This document shows, in pieces, positions 51,345-60,400 of a stretch of 64,000 nt of DNA (position 1 is the stretch's first letter; every line of letters starts with the position of its first letter). A program made the position numbers and the translations under genes. The notes beneath the pieces were generated by a model. The model did not search any database and was not told where the DNA came from. It was given only the letters and a program-made list of their open reading frames with translations. The DNA is from Dolomitihabitans soli (GTDB lineage: Bacteria > Actinomycetota > Actinomycetes > Streptosporangiales > Streptosporangiaceae), in contig NZ_JAKNTW010000007.1 in assembly GCF_022213955.1 (NCBI RefSeq), positions 124,001-188,000 on the forward strand, in the 5' to 3' direction.

Positions 51345-52348
51345 ATCTGTCGCCCCTTCCTGCGGCGGGCGTAGACGGCGACCGCGATGACGATCACCAG
51401 GCCTCTGACCACGTCCTTGAAGAAGGAGTTCACTTCGAGCTGGTTGAAGACACTGTCGAGTACGGCCAGCAGCAGCACGCCGCCGACGGTCCCCGCCACG
51501 CCGCCTTTGCCCCCGGCCAGGGCGGTGCCGCCGAGCACCACGGCGGCGATCGACTCCAGGTCGTAACCGCCGTCCGTGCCCACCGTCGGCGCGCCCGCGC
51601 CCAGCCGGGCGGCCAGCAGCAGTCCGGCGACACCCGCGCAGACCGAGCACAGCACATGGGTGAGCACCACCACCCGGTCGGTCCGCACCCCCGACAGCCT
51701 GGCCACCTCCTCGTCCCCGCCGACCGCGTAGATCCGGTGACCGAGGCGCGTACGGCGGAGCAGGAACCACGCGGCGGCGGCGACGGCGGCCCACAGCAAC
51801 GCCGAGACCGGCACCGGGCCGATCCGGTCGTAGCCCAGACGCTGGAAGGAGTCGGGCACGCTGCCGGCCGGGCCGTCGTAGAGGTGGTCGACGACACCCT
51901 TGATGATCAGCGCTGTGCCGAGCGTGGCGATGAACGCGTGCACCCGCAGGCGGGTGATGACCATCCCGTTGACCAACCCGACCAGGGCGCTGACCGCCAG
52001 CACGGCGGCGACGCCCGCGGCGATCCCGCCGTCCCGCCCGGCCATGGTCTCGGCCGCGACGAGCGAGCAGAGGCTGATGAGGTAGGCGACCGAGAGGTCG
52101 AGCGATCCGGCCAGGATGGCCAGCGTCTGGCCGACGGCGACGATGCCGAGCGCGGCGGAGCGCTGCTGGATGCCGACGATGGTCTCGACCGTGAGGAAGT
52201 CGCCGCCGTCCACGGCGACGAGCACCCAGCCGATCACGAGGGTGGCGGCCAGCGCGAGATAGATCACCTTGGTGGGGTCGATCTCCCTGAGGGCGGCCAC
52301 GGCCGGCCGCGCCGGTCTGCCCGCCTGCTTCAGGCTCTGCCCGTTCAT
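51341..52348 (-). CDS. Sugar ABC transporter permease (RbsC-like), second copy
   Basis: 335 residues, same family as its neighbour and probably its heterodimer partner: IVAVGQTLAILAGSLDLSVAYLISLCSLVAAETMAG, RLRVHAFIATLGTALIIKGVVDHLYDG, AVGGDEEVARLSGVRTDRVVVLTHVLCSVCAGVAGLLLAARLG, AAVVLGGTALAGGKGGVAGTVGG. It overlaps the ATPase stop by four bases and the following permease likewise. Charged C-terminus (YARRRKGRQI) faces the cytoplasm. Confidence 0.94.
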   Translation of the reverse strand: MNGQSLKQAGRPARPAVAALREIDPTKVIYLALAATLVIGWVLVAVDGGDFLTVETIVGIQQRSAALGIVAVGQTLAILAGSLDLSVAYLISLCSLVAAETMAGRDGGIAAGVAAVLAVSALVGLVNGMVITRLRVHAFIATLGTALIIKGVVDHLYDGPAGSVPDSFQRLGYDRIGPVPVSALLWAAVAAAAWFLLRRTRLGHRIYAVGGDEEVARLSGVRTDRVVVLTHVLCSVCAGVAGLLLAARLGAGAPTVGTDGGYDLESIAAVVLGGTALAGGKGGVAGTVGGVLLLAVLDSVFNQLEVNSFFKDVVRGLVIVIAVAVYARRRKGRQI

Positions 52349-53802
52349 GTCGCCTCCCCGCTCGCGGCCAGCCGCATGATGGCCTCCTCGGACGAACCGG
52401 CGGGGAGTTCGCCGGCGATCCGGCCGTCGCGCATGACGACGACGCGGTCGCTCATCCCGATCAGCTCGGGCAGTTCTGAGGAGATCATCAGGATGGCCGT
52501 GCCGTCCCGGGCGAGCTGCCGCATCAGGTCGTGGATGGCGGCCTTCGCGCCCACGTCCACGCCCCGGGTCGGTTCGTCGAGCAGCAGCACGGCGGGCCCT
52601 ACCGTCATCCACTTGGCCAGCACGACCTTCTGCTGGTTGCCGCCGGAGAGGTACCTGACCTCCTGCTCGGGGTCCGGTGGCGACAGCCGTACGCGCTCCA
52701 GGAGGGCCCGGACGTCGCCGCGCGCCTGGCGCCCTGCCGTGGCCCGCGCGACCAGCAGGGCGTTGTCGCGTACCGACTGCCGCAGCGCGAGCCCTTCGGC
52801 CTTGCGGTCCTCGGTGACGAGGCCGATGCCCGCGGCCACGCCGTCGCGCACCGAACGGGGGCGGCGCGGCTCCATCCGGCCCTCGGCGAACGGCTCCGCG
52901 CCGAACAGGGCCTTGACCAGCTCGGTACGGCCGGAGCCTTGCAGCCCGGCCAGGCCGGTGATCTCGCCGGCCCGCAGGTCGAGGTCGATTCCGCGCAGCC
53001 TGCCGTTGCCTCCGCCCCGCACGCTCAGGCGCACCTCGCCGATCTCGCCCGGGGCCGCGCGGGGCGGGAAGTAGTCGCGGAGTTCCCTGCCGACCATCAG
53101 TCTCACCAGTTCGTCCGGCCCGACCTCGGCGGTGGGCACCGTCGTGACGCGGGCGCCGTCCTTGAGGACCGTGACGCGCTGCGCCAGGTCGAACACCTCG
53201 CGGAGCCGGTGGGAGATGTAGAGGACCGCGAGACCACGCCGCTGGAGCCGGCGCACCAGGGTGTAGAGCAGTTCCACCTCGTGCTCGGCGAGCGAGGCGG
53301 TGGGCTCGTCCATCACGATGATGCGCGCGTCGACCGAGAGCGCCTTGACGATCTCCACGACCTGCTGCTGGGCGACGCTGAGGCGACGCACCGCGTCACG
53401 CGGCCCGAACGAGGTCTCGCCGAGTTCGTCGAGCAGCCGCCGGGTCTCGGCCTCCATCGCCGCCCGGTCGACGAGGCCGCGGCGGGCCGGCTCACGGCCG
53501 AGGAAGACGTTCTCCGCCACCGAGCGGTCGGGCAGCAGGTTGAACTCCTGGTAGATGATCGCCACCCCGGCCCGCTGGGCCTCAAGCGGATGGCCGAACG
53601 CCACGGGCCTGCCGTCGATCTCGATCGTGCCCTCGTCGGGGACGTGCACCCCGGCGAGGATCTTCATCAGGGTCGACTTGCCGGCGCCGTTCTCGCCGAC
53701 CACCGCGTGCACCTCGCCCGCCGCCGTGTCGAGGTCGACGCCGGACAGGACCCGTACGCCGAGGAACCGCTTGCCGATCCCCCGCATGCCGAGGAGCGTC
53801 AT
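52345..53802 (-). CDS. Sugar ABC transporter dual ATPase (RbsA/MglA-like)
   Basis: 485 residues with two ABC domains. Domain 1: Walker A VGENGAGKST (about residues 35-44), LSVAQQQVVEIVKAL signature, Walker B IIVMDEPTASL. Domain 2: degenerate Walker A GLQGSGRTELVKALFG, as is normal in this family, signature LSGGNQQKVVLAKWM, Walker B LLLDEPTRGVDVGAK. The ATG overlaps the stop of a decayed Gfo/Idh/MocA frame (ATGA), and its stop overlaps the first permease. It powers the ribose-type importer. Confidence 0.95.
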   Translation of the reverse strand: MTLLGMRGIGKRFLGVRVLSGVDLDTAAGEVHAVVGENGAGKSTLMKILAGVHVPDEGTIEIDGRPVAFGHPLEAQRAGVAIIYQEFNLLPDRSVAENVFLGREPARRGLVDRAAMEAETRRLLDELGETSFGPRDAVRRLSVAQQQVVEIVKALSVDARIIVMDEPTASLAEHEVELLYTLVRRLQRRGLAVLYISHRLREVFDLAQRVTVLKDGARVTTVPTAEVGPDELVRLMVGRELRDYFPPRAAPGEIGEVRLSVRGGGNGRLRGIDLDLRAGEITGLAGLQGSGRTELVKALFGAEPFAEGRMEPRRPRSVRDGVAAGIGLVTEDRKAEGLALRQSVRDNALLVARATAGRQARGDVRALLERVRLSPPDPEQEVRYLSGGNQQKVVLAKWMTVGPAVLLLDEPTRGVDVGAKAAIHDLMRQLARDGTAILMISSELPELIGMSDRVVVMRDGRIAGELPAGSSEEAIMRLAASGEAT

Positions 53803-54011
53803 ACCGGCCCCACCACGCGGCTCGGGCCGCCGGGCCGCAGATCCAGCGGATCGACCCGGGAGTTCAGGACCGGCGCGGCCTGGCGGGCGCGTTCGAGGGT
53901 CGAGCCGGCGACACCGGCGTGGGCGTGCACGGTGCCTGTGAAGCCGGTACCGACGACGCCTGATCGAAGTGGACGGTCGGGATCCGCCGGCTCGCGGCCT
54001 GTTTCCTCCAT
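53799..54011 (-). pseudogene. Gfo/Idh/MocA oxidoreductase remnant at the head of the sugar operon
   Basis: 70-codon frame. Residues 14-50 read LRSGVVGTGFTGTVHAHA then GVAGSTLERARQAA, which are the Rossmann fingerprint GxGxxGxxHA and the following strand-helix of Gfo/Idh/MocA dehydrogenases, but with the intervening residues and all the catalytic domain deleted. The frame nonetheless ends in a TGA overlapping the ATPase ATG, so it may survive as a translational leader for the operon. A promoter sits immediately upstream. Confidence 0.6.
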
Positions 54012-54019
54012 ATTTCGGG

Positions 54020-54048
54020 ATCGTAAAATGACTTATGACGACGGTCAA
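54020..54048 (-). promoter_or_regulatory. Promoter of the sugar ABC operon
   Basis: TTGACC (54043-54048), exactly 17 bases, TACGAT (54020-54025) on the minus strand: a good housekeeping-type promoter within an AT-rich patch, followed by ATATGGAGGAAA at the start of the operon. No clear operator dyad was seen. Confidence 0.6.
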
Positions 54049-54202
54049 GCAGAAGTTCCGTAACATTTGGCGTAACTAGCCCGCGAACCCAGGCGAAACA
54101 ACAAGACATAAGGGATGCTCTGGCATAAGGGAAGGAGGTCAGCGGCCATCCGGGGTCCGCTCCGGCGGATCGTCACCCCCGGCTGCCGGTGGCAGATCCG
54201 GC

Positions 54203-55327
54203 TCAGCCGTTGTCGATCCAGGTCACGCTGTGGGCCTCGGTCGGGTCCGGGGCCTCCCAGCGGCCGATCAACCGGTCGACGACGGCGTCCGGCACGGGAT
54301 GCGACCGGGCCAGGTTGCGCTCCCGCAATATCCGCGGCGGCGCCTCCAGCGCGATCAACTCGACCCTGGCGTGGTAGCCGGCCGCCAGGCCGACGCACTG
54401 CTCGCGCACCTGCCGGGTCACATTCGTGGCGTTCCACACGAACGGCCGTCCCGCTCTCAGGTGCTCGCGGGCCAGCCGGTGCGCCGCGGCCACCACCGGC
54501 CTCTGGTCGCCGGCCGGCCGTACGCCGAGCTCGGCGCGCAGCGCGTCCAGACTGACCACGGGGAGACCCGGCCGGTTCCCGGCGATCCAGTGGTCCTTGC
54601 CCGCACCCGGCAGCCCCGACATCACGGTCACCGTCATCCGGGTGTCGTCGTACGCCGCGTAGCCGGGGTCCCTGCCTGGCTTGCGGAAGTACCAGTAGCG
54701 GGCGTGGTCGGAGGGGAAGACGCGGGGCGCGTCCAGGCAGTCCTGGTCGGCGCAGTACTCCCGGAACAGGGCGATGTTCTCCAGCACCTCCGCCGCGTCA
54801 CCGCAGATCCGGCCGAGGATGTCGGCCGTCGCCAGTACCGCGAGATCGTCGTTGCGGGCCAGCAGACTCACCCGGAACGCGATCTCCCGCAGGTCGGGCC
54901 GTTCCAGCGCCCAGAACGGCACCTGGTGATGCCGGACCAGCGCGGCCACGTGCTCCCGCCAGGCCGGCGGCGCGCCCAGCTCCCACAGCACCCGGCGGGC
55001 GATCAGATCACCGCGCCGCGAATGGCCGTGCGCCGTGATCCGCCCCTCCGCGTCCTCCTTCGTGCAGTCGGGTTTGGCCACGTCGTGCAGGAGCACGGCC
55101 GCGAACAGCCGCACCCGTTCGGCCGCCGGCCGTTCCCGCCACTCCGGCAGCTCCGCGAGCACCTCGCAGGCCATCCTGGTGTGCACGGCGACGTCACCTT
55201 CGCCATGGTGGACCGCGTCCTGCGGGACACCGGCCAGCCTCCGCACCCAGCCGAACGCCGACTCGATCTCCGGCCACGGCACGACCCACCGCGGCGGAGC
55301 CGGGCAAAGGTCATCGAACAGCTGCAT
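54203..55327 (-). CDS. HD-Pnk-type end-healing enzyme: HD phosphoesterase - polynucleotide kinase
   Basis: 374 residues with two catalytic modules. Residues 40-200 form an HD domain: H49 (VAVHTRMAC), H81-D82 (LLHDVAKPD), H100/H102 (ITAHGHSRRGD), H133-H134 (VRHHQVPFW) and D169 (LATADILGR). Residues 231-374 form a P-loop kinase: Walker A SGLPGAGKDHW (K244), SLDALRAELGVRP, VWNATNVTRQVREQC and a lid with RERNLARSHPVP. This order is that of HD-Pnk proteins such as Runella slithyformis HD-Pnk, in which the HD part removes 2',3'-phosphates and the kinase phosphorylates 5'-OH ends. It overlaps an RNA-ligase gene by 17 bases, which strongly supports an RNA-repair role. Confidence 0.88.
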   Translation of the reverse strand: MQLFDDLCPAPPRWVVPWPEIESAFGWVRRLAGVPQDAVHHGEGDVAVHTRMACEVLAELPEWRERPAAERVRLFAAVLLHDVAKPDCTKEDAEGRITAHGHSRRGDLIARRVLWELGAPPAWREHVAALVRHHQVPFWALERPDLREIAFRVSLLARNDDLAVLATADILGRICGDAAEVLENIALFREYCADQDCLDAPRVFPSDHARYWYFRKPGRDPGYAAYDDTRMTVTVMSGLPGAGKDHWIAGNRPGLPVVSLDALRAELGVRPAGDQRPVVAAAHRLAREHLRAGRPFVWNATNVTRQVREQCVGLAAGYHARVELIALEAPPRILRERNLARSHPVPDAVVDRLIGRWEAPDPTEAHSVTWIDNG

Positions 55328-56099
55328 AGAGGACTCCCGGATCGGTCAGCCGGTTCGGCACGATCGGCCGATCCAGCCAGTGACTGCCGGAGTCGAGCAC
55401 CGCGGTGTGGAAACTCGGCCGGACCCACTTGTACCGCCCGACGGTCTCGCCGCCCTCCTCCACCTTGACGTAGAGCCCTTCCATCTCCTCCGACTGGTCG
55501 GTCTCGGCCAGCACCCGCGCCGGATCGGCCCCGCTGTCCCCCGCCGCCTCGGCCAGCGCCTCCCGCCAGCCGGCCGTACGGCAGGCCGACGGGCCCAGCA
55601 GCGAGGTCAGCCCGTCCAGTCGCGCGATCGTCCCGGTGTGCAGCACCGGCACGGAGACCACCGGAGCGCCGGTCAGCAGTTCCCGGCGGCGCGCCGTCGA
55701 CAGGAAGACCTCCCCTTGCCGGTCCAGGATGTCGAACTCGCAGAAATAGTGCGGAAGCGCGTCGTAGAAGACGGTGTGCTTGGCGTACATCCATTCCCCG
55801 TACATCACGTACCGGCTGCCCAGGCACCGCCACAACTGCTGCCGGACCGCCGCCGCCCACGCCTTCAGCGGCCCGAACTGACGCTCCCGCGGGCCACCGG
55901 CCAGATAGTGACCACGGCTCTGCAACCGCAACTCCCCGTCGGCCGAGAAGCTGATCGCCGCGTTCGCCCCGTCCAGCTTCTCCTCCACCACCAGAAACCG
56001 CCCGGCGACCTCTTCGTACGGCACGGCCGCGAGGTCGGAGTCACCCGGTTGCAGCCGGGAGCCGGCGAGATGGCGGGTTCGTGGATACTTGCGGAGCAT
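55311..56099 (-). CDS. ATP-dependent RNA ligase (Rnl2/Rnl5-like)
   Basis: 262 residues. Nucleotidyltransferase motif I is VVEEKLDGANAAIS with the adenylated lysine K41; motif III-like YGEWMYAKHTVFYDALPHYFCEFDI; motif IV SEEMEGLYVKVEEG; motif V GRYKWVRPSF. No OB domain is visible, as in minimal RNA ligases. ATG 56099 is chosen because MLRKYPRTRHLAGS is the usual start and the longer frame lacks support; its ribosome-binding site is weak. First gene of a two-gene operon with the HD-Pnk enzyme, which would heal RNA ends that this enzyme seals. Confidence 0.9.
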   Translation of the reverse strand: MLRKYPRTRHLAGSRLQPGDSDLAAVPYEEVAGRFLVVEEKLDGANAAISFSADGELRLQSRGHYLAGGPRERQFGPLKAWAAAVRQQLWRCLGSRYVMYGEWMYAKHTVFYDALPHYFCEFDILDRQGEVFLSTARRRELLTGAPVVSVPVLHTGTIARLDGLTSLLGPSACRTAGWREALAEAAGDSGADPARVLAETDQSEEMEGLYVKVEEGGETVGRYKWVRPSFHTAVLDSGSHWLDRPIVPNRLTDPGVLYAAVR

Positions 56100-56367
56100 G
56101 CCGTCCGTTCTAGCGAATCCGGCGACGCCGTACCAACCGGTTATTCGCGCACGATCCGGTATATCGGCGCGCCGCGACCAGGCCGAGCGCCGCCACGCGC
56201 AGCTCACCGGCGCGGACATCTTCTAACCGCGTGCCCGGGGCCGACGCGATACCGGCTACGGCTACACCAACATGCCGACACAATAAGTAGTCTCACGATT
56301 ACCGAGAGTGCATGATCGGGTTATCGCAACGGCGGAACACCGCCTCGTCTCGAACAGGGAGCCCATC

Positions 56368-56658
56368 ATGCGACGTAGCGTCCACATACTCACCACTCTC
56401 ACCGCGGCAGCACTGATCCTTCTGCCCGCCGCCACCGCCGAGGCCGCGTACGGGCGGTTCGTGTTCGGCGGGGGTCAGGTCGTCGAGAATCCCTCCGGCT
56501 GCGTTGAGCCACACCTGCGGCCGTTGATCCTGCACAACGACACCAACGAATACGCGCTCGTCTACAGCGGGCCCTACTGCACGGGCCCGGTGATCGCTGT
56601 CGTCCCGCCCGGCGGACACACCACCCAAGAGTTCGGCAACAGCGTCTACGTCGCCTGA
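56368..56658 (+). CDS. Small secreted protein, unknown function
   Basis: 96 residues; ATG 56368 with CAGGGAG six bases upstream. Signal peptide 1-26 (RRSVHILTTLTAAALILLPAATAEA). The mature part of about 70 residues (YGRFVFGGGQVVENPSGCVEP ... YCTGPVIAVVPPGGHTTQEFG) is beta-rich with two cysteines. No known domain recognised; similar beta-sandwich-like small exported proteins are common in mycelial actinomycetes. Confidence 0.75.
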   Translation: MRRSVHILTTLTAAALILLPAATAEAAYGRFVFGGGQVVENPSGCVEPHLRPLILHNDTNEYALVYSGPYCTGPVIAVVPPGGHTTQEFGNSVYVA

Positions 56659-56929
56659 CGACCACCCGGACGGGGTGCGGCCGAGCGGGCCGCACCCCGT
56701 TGCGTCGTTCCCTGAGATGCAACTCCGGAGTGCTCGCCTACCAGGATCGACATTGTCCAGCCTCCTTACACGTAATCACTCAAAGCGTGCGACCTCATGT
56801 CGCAACCGAACGTGTCCCCAGCCGCCGAATGCGGCGGCGAGGTGCTGGACAACGAAGAGCGGGCGCCGTGGCCGTTGGCCACGACGCCCGCCCGAACGGG
56901 ATCAGGAGTTAGAGAAGCTCGTGGTTTAG

Positions 56930-57196
56930 CTACTCCTGCGAAATCAAGGAATTGCAACCCACGGATTCGCTGTGAGCGCTGGTGATCGGCGAAGCAACGT
57001 TGAGGAGATTGAGGCCGATGTCGCCAATACCGCTGTTCCCACAAGCATTCACGATGTTGGACTGCATGGCATTGTTCACGTTGTTGAAGCCGGGCGGCCA
57101 CCCCGGCCAAGGGCCGTCCGCATGGGCCGGAGCGTTCAGGCCGAGGCCGGTGAACCCTGCGATCAGGGTGCCGCCGACTATAAGCTGCTTGAGCAT
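56930..57196 (-). CDS. Small secreted rodlin/chaplin-like hypothetical protein
   Basis: 88 residues; signal peptide 1-26 (LKQLIVGGTLIAGFTGLGLNAPAHA). The mature part has a proline/tryptophan-rich start (DGPWPGWPPGFNN) then NNAMQSNIVNACGNSGIGDIGLNLLNVASPITSAHSESVGCNS, with two cysteines in contexts (ACGN, GCNS) recalling chaplin and rodlin surface proteins of aerial hyphae, although the spacing and glycine content differ. GGAAAGAG precedes the ATG. The long AT-rich upstream region suggests tight control. Confidence 0.65.
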   Translation of the reverse strand: MLKQLIVGGTLIAGFTGLGLNAPAHADGPWPGWPPGFNNVNNAMQSNIVNACGNSGIGDIGLNLLNVASPITSAHSESVGCNSLISQE

Positions 57197-57430
57197 TTCA
57201 GCTCTTTCCTGTTGATATCGGATATGTCGCCAGCCTTAGCGGTTGAAGGCTGACATTGACTAGTAGACCCGCATTTAACGGTGCAGGCAATCCAATAGAG
57301 GTAAAAGAGCCCTTGAGTCTCATTAAAACGCTCTTAGCATGACAAAACCGACATATACAGATATAGCATGCCTATTTTTTCCGTCCAGGTGAACGGCGCG
57401 TCCACCCTGTTGATCATCGTGACTCACGTA
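57197..57430. promoter_or_regulatory. AT-rich upstream region of the small secreted protein gene
   Basis: About 230 bases, among the most AT-rich of the window. AAGAGC and GCTCTT (around 57308-57340) form an inverted pair. It should hold the promoter of the minus-strand gene; no specific sigma-factor consensus was recognised. Confidence 0.4.
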
Positions 57431-57459
57431 TCCCCGGCGGGCGGGTGGCCCGCCGGGGA
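57431..57459 (-). terminator. Terminator of the GH95 operon
   Basis: Perfect 12-base stem (57431-57442 with 57448-57459) and 5-base loop, beginning 7 bases after the GH95 stop. Confidence 0.85.
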
Positions 57460-57465
57460 ATCGGT

Positions 57466-60400
57466 TCAGAAGGCCATGTCCTGCCAGGTGCGGACCTCCG
57501 TGGCGGTGAGGGCACGAGGGAGGACGGCCATCCGGTCGACGGCTCCGGTGAGGCGCTGCCCGCCGTTCTGGTCCACGGCGAAGCGCAGCGGGCGGGCGGT
57601 GCAGGCAACGATTCCGGTGGAGGTCGCGGTGCCGCCGCCGGCCCTGACGTCGTCCACGTAGACGGTGATGGTCCCGTTCTGCGCCAGCGTGACGACGAGG
57701 TCGAGATAGCGGCCGGTCGGCAGCACGGCGTCGGTGGTCACCCCGCGTCCCGCCCCGATGAACCGCAGGTTGCCCGACGGTGTGACGTCGATGAGGACCC
57801 CGTCGGTGCCCGGGTCGCCCGACGGCTGGGAGTCGAACAGCCGCCGGTACCCGCTGCCCGCGATCTTGACCTCGGCCGCGAACGTCGCCTCACGCAGGTG
57901 GCCGAGGGTGGTGTTGGCGGTCGACAGATAGGTGGACCCGGTCAGCACGAGCCCGCTGCCGGTCGGGGCGGTGGAGTCGTAGGAGGCGCCGCCCGTGACG
58001 GTGGCCGGCCGGCCGCTGCCGGAGGCGTCGGCGACGGTCGTGCCCGAGACCGGATCCCAGGCGACGACCGGGCGGTCGGACGGCGGCGCGGCGCATGGTC
58101 CGGTGCCTCCGTCGGCGATGATCGAGTAGGTCCGGCCGGCCTGCGCGCTCCAGGTCAGGGTGTCGCCCTGGCGGGCCGGCGTGATGGTCGCGCCCTGGTC
58201 GTCCTGCACGCGATGACCGCGCGTGGCCAGTTCGGTGCGTACCCTCAGCGTGCCCGCCGTACCGGCACGCAGCGTGATCCGATCGGCCTTGCGATCACGC
58301 CAGGACACGTCGGCCGTCACGTTTCCCCTGGCGCGCAGCCCGGTGACCGAGCCGGACGGCCACGCGGCCGGCAGGGCGGGCAGCACGTGCACGACGTCGT
58401 GCTGGCTCTGCAGCAGCATCTCGGCGACGCCACTGGTCGCGCCGAAGTTGCCGTCGATCTGGAACGGCGGGTGGGTGTCCCACAGGTTGTCGAGCGTGGA
58501 GGACTTCAACTGCTCGCCCAGCATCTTGTGCGCGTGGTCGCCGTCGAGCAGCCGGGCCCAGAAGTTGATCTTCCACGCCTTGCTCCAGCCGGTGCCGCCG
58601 TCGCCGCGCGCGGTCAGCGACACCTTGGCCGCGGCGGCGAAGGCGGTCCCGGTCGCGATCTGCCGCCCCGGGTGCAGGGCGAACAGGTGCGAGACGTGCC
58701 GGTGGTCGTTGTTCTGGACGTCCCAGTCGGTCTTCCACTCCTGCAACTGGCCCCAGGAGCCGACTCGCAGCCCCGTGTCGAGCCTGGACAGCGCGGTCTG
58801 CACCTCGGTCTGGAAACCCGTGTCGACACCGAGCGTCCGGGCCGCGGCCAGGCTGTCGGTCAGGATCTCGAAGACGATCTGCTGCGACATCGAGGCGCCG
58901 GCGGAGAAGTCGCCCTGTTCGGGAGAGTAGCTGGGTGAGACGACGAGTTTCCCGTCACGCGGGTCGGTGTGCAGGTTGTCCAGCCAGAACTCCGCCGCCC
59001 CCTTCATCACGGGGTAGGCGACGTCCCTGAGGTAGGCGACGTCGCCGCCGAAGCGGTAGTGATCGTACATCTGCTGGGCCAGCCACGCTCCGGCCTCGGG
59101 GAACCAGAACGAGGTCGCCCAGTCGTGCACGCCGGTGAACCCGAACGGGTTGGTCTCGTTGTGCACCACCCAGCCGCGTGAGCCGAACATCTCCTGGGCG
59201 GTCTTCCTGCCCGGCGCGACCATCGACTGCACGTAACGGTCGTAGGGCACGGTGGTCTCGGCGAGGTTGGTCTGCTCGGCCGGCCAGTAGTTCATCTGCA
59301 GGTTGATGTTGACGTGGTAGTCGGCCGACCAGGGCGGGCTGGTGGAGTTGTTCCACACGCCCTGCAGGTTGGCCGGCAGCGAGCCCGCCCGGGAGGAGGC
59401 GATCAGCAGGTAGCGGCCGTAGGCGAAGTACATCGCCTCCAGCGCCCGGTCCTGCGCGGAGGAGCCCGCCGTGTAGGCCCGTCTGAGCTGGTCGGTCGGG
59501 ATCGTCGGCGTCTGCTGCCCGATGTTCAGCCGCACCCGGTCGAACAGGGCGCGGTAGTCGTCCAGGTGGGCCTGCTTGAGCTGGTCGAAGGACCTGCCGG
59601 CCGCCTGGTCGACCGCCGCGGTCACCTTCGCCCGCGGGTCGGCGCCCCGGTAGGACGGGTACGCCGGGGAGTAGTCGGTACCCGCGGAGAGCACGAACAC
59701 GGCACTGTCCGCACCGCTCACGGTGATCCGATCACCCCCATCCGTACGGCTGCCGCCTTGCGTGATCACCTGTACCTGGGCCTCGAACCGCATGCCGTTG
59801 TCGGCGAGCGTGCCCCGGATCCGCAGCCGGCCGCCCGAGACCGTCACCTGCCTGTCGTTCCGGGGCGAGGTGGTCCGCAGGGTGAAGGAGACCTTGCCCG
59901 CCTGGCTCGCGGAGATCCGTCCGACGACGACGTTGCCCGGGTGGCTGGCGAAGTACTCACGGGAGTGGACGACGCCGCCGGCCGTGTAGCCGACCCTGGC
60001 CACCGCCTCGCGCAGGCTCAGTTCGCGCCGGTAGCCGGTGACGGTGCCGCCGGGCATGTCCAGCCACAGGTCGCCGAAGGTCTGGTAGGCGCCGAAGCCG
60101 GTCTTCGGCTGGCCCAGTTTGGCCGCGACGGCCTGCGGCGTCATCCGCGCGTCCCGGTCGATCTGCGCCTGGACCTCGGCGATGGCGTTCGGCCGGGGGC
60201 TGGTCCAGTTCCCCGCGTTGTAGCCGGGCGATCCGGGACCGCCGGTCCACAGCGACTTCTCGTTGAACTGGATCTGCTCTGTGGTCACCCCGCCGAACAC
60301 GCTCGCGCCGAGGGCCCCGTTGCCGATGGGCAACGTCTGGGTCTCCCAGTCGGTGGCCGGCTTGTCGTACCAGAGGGTCAGGTCGTCGGGCGCGGCGGCG

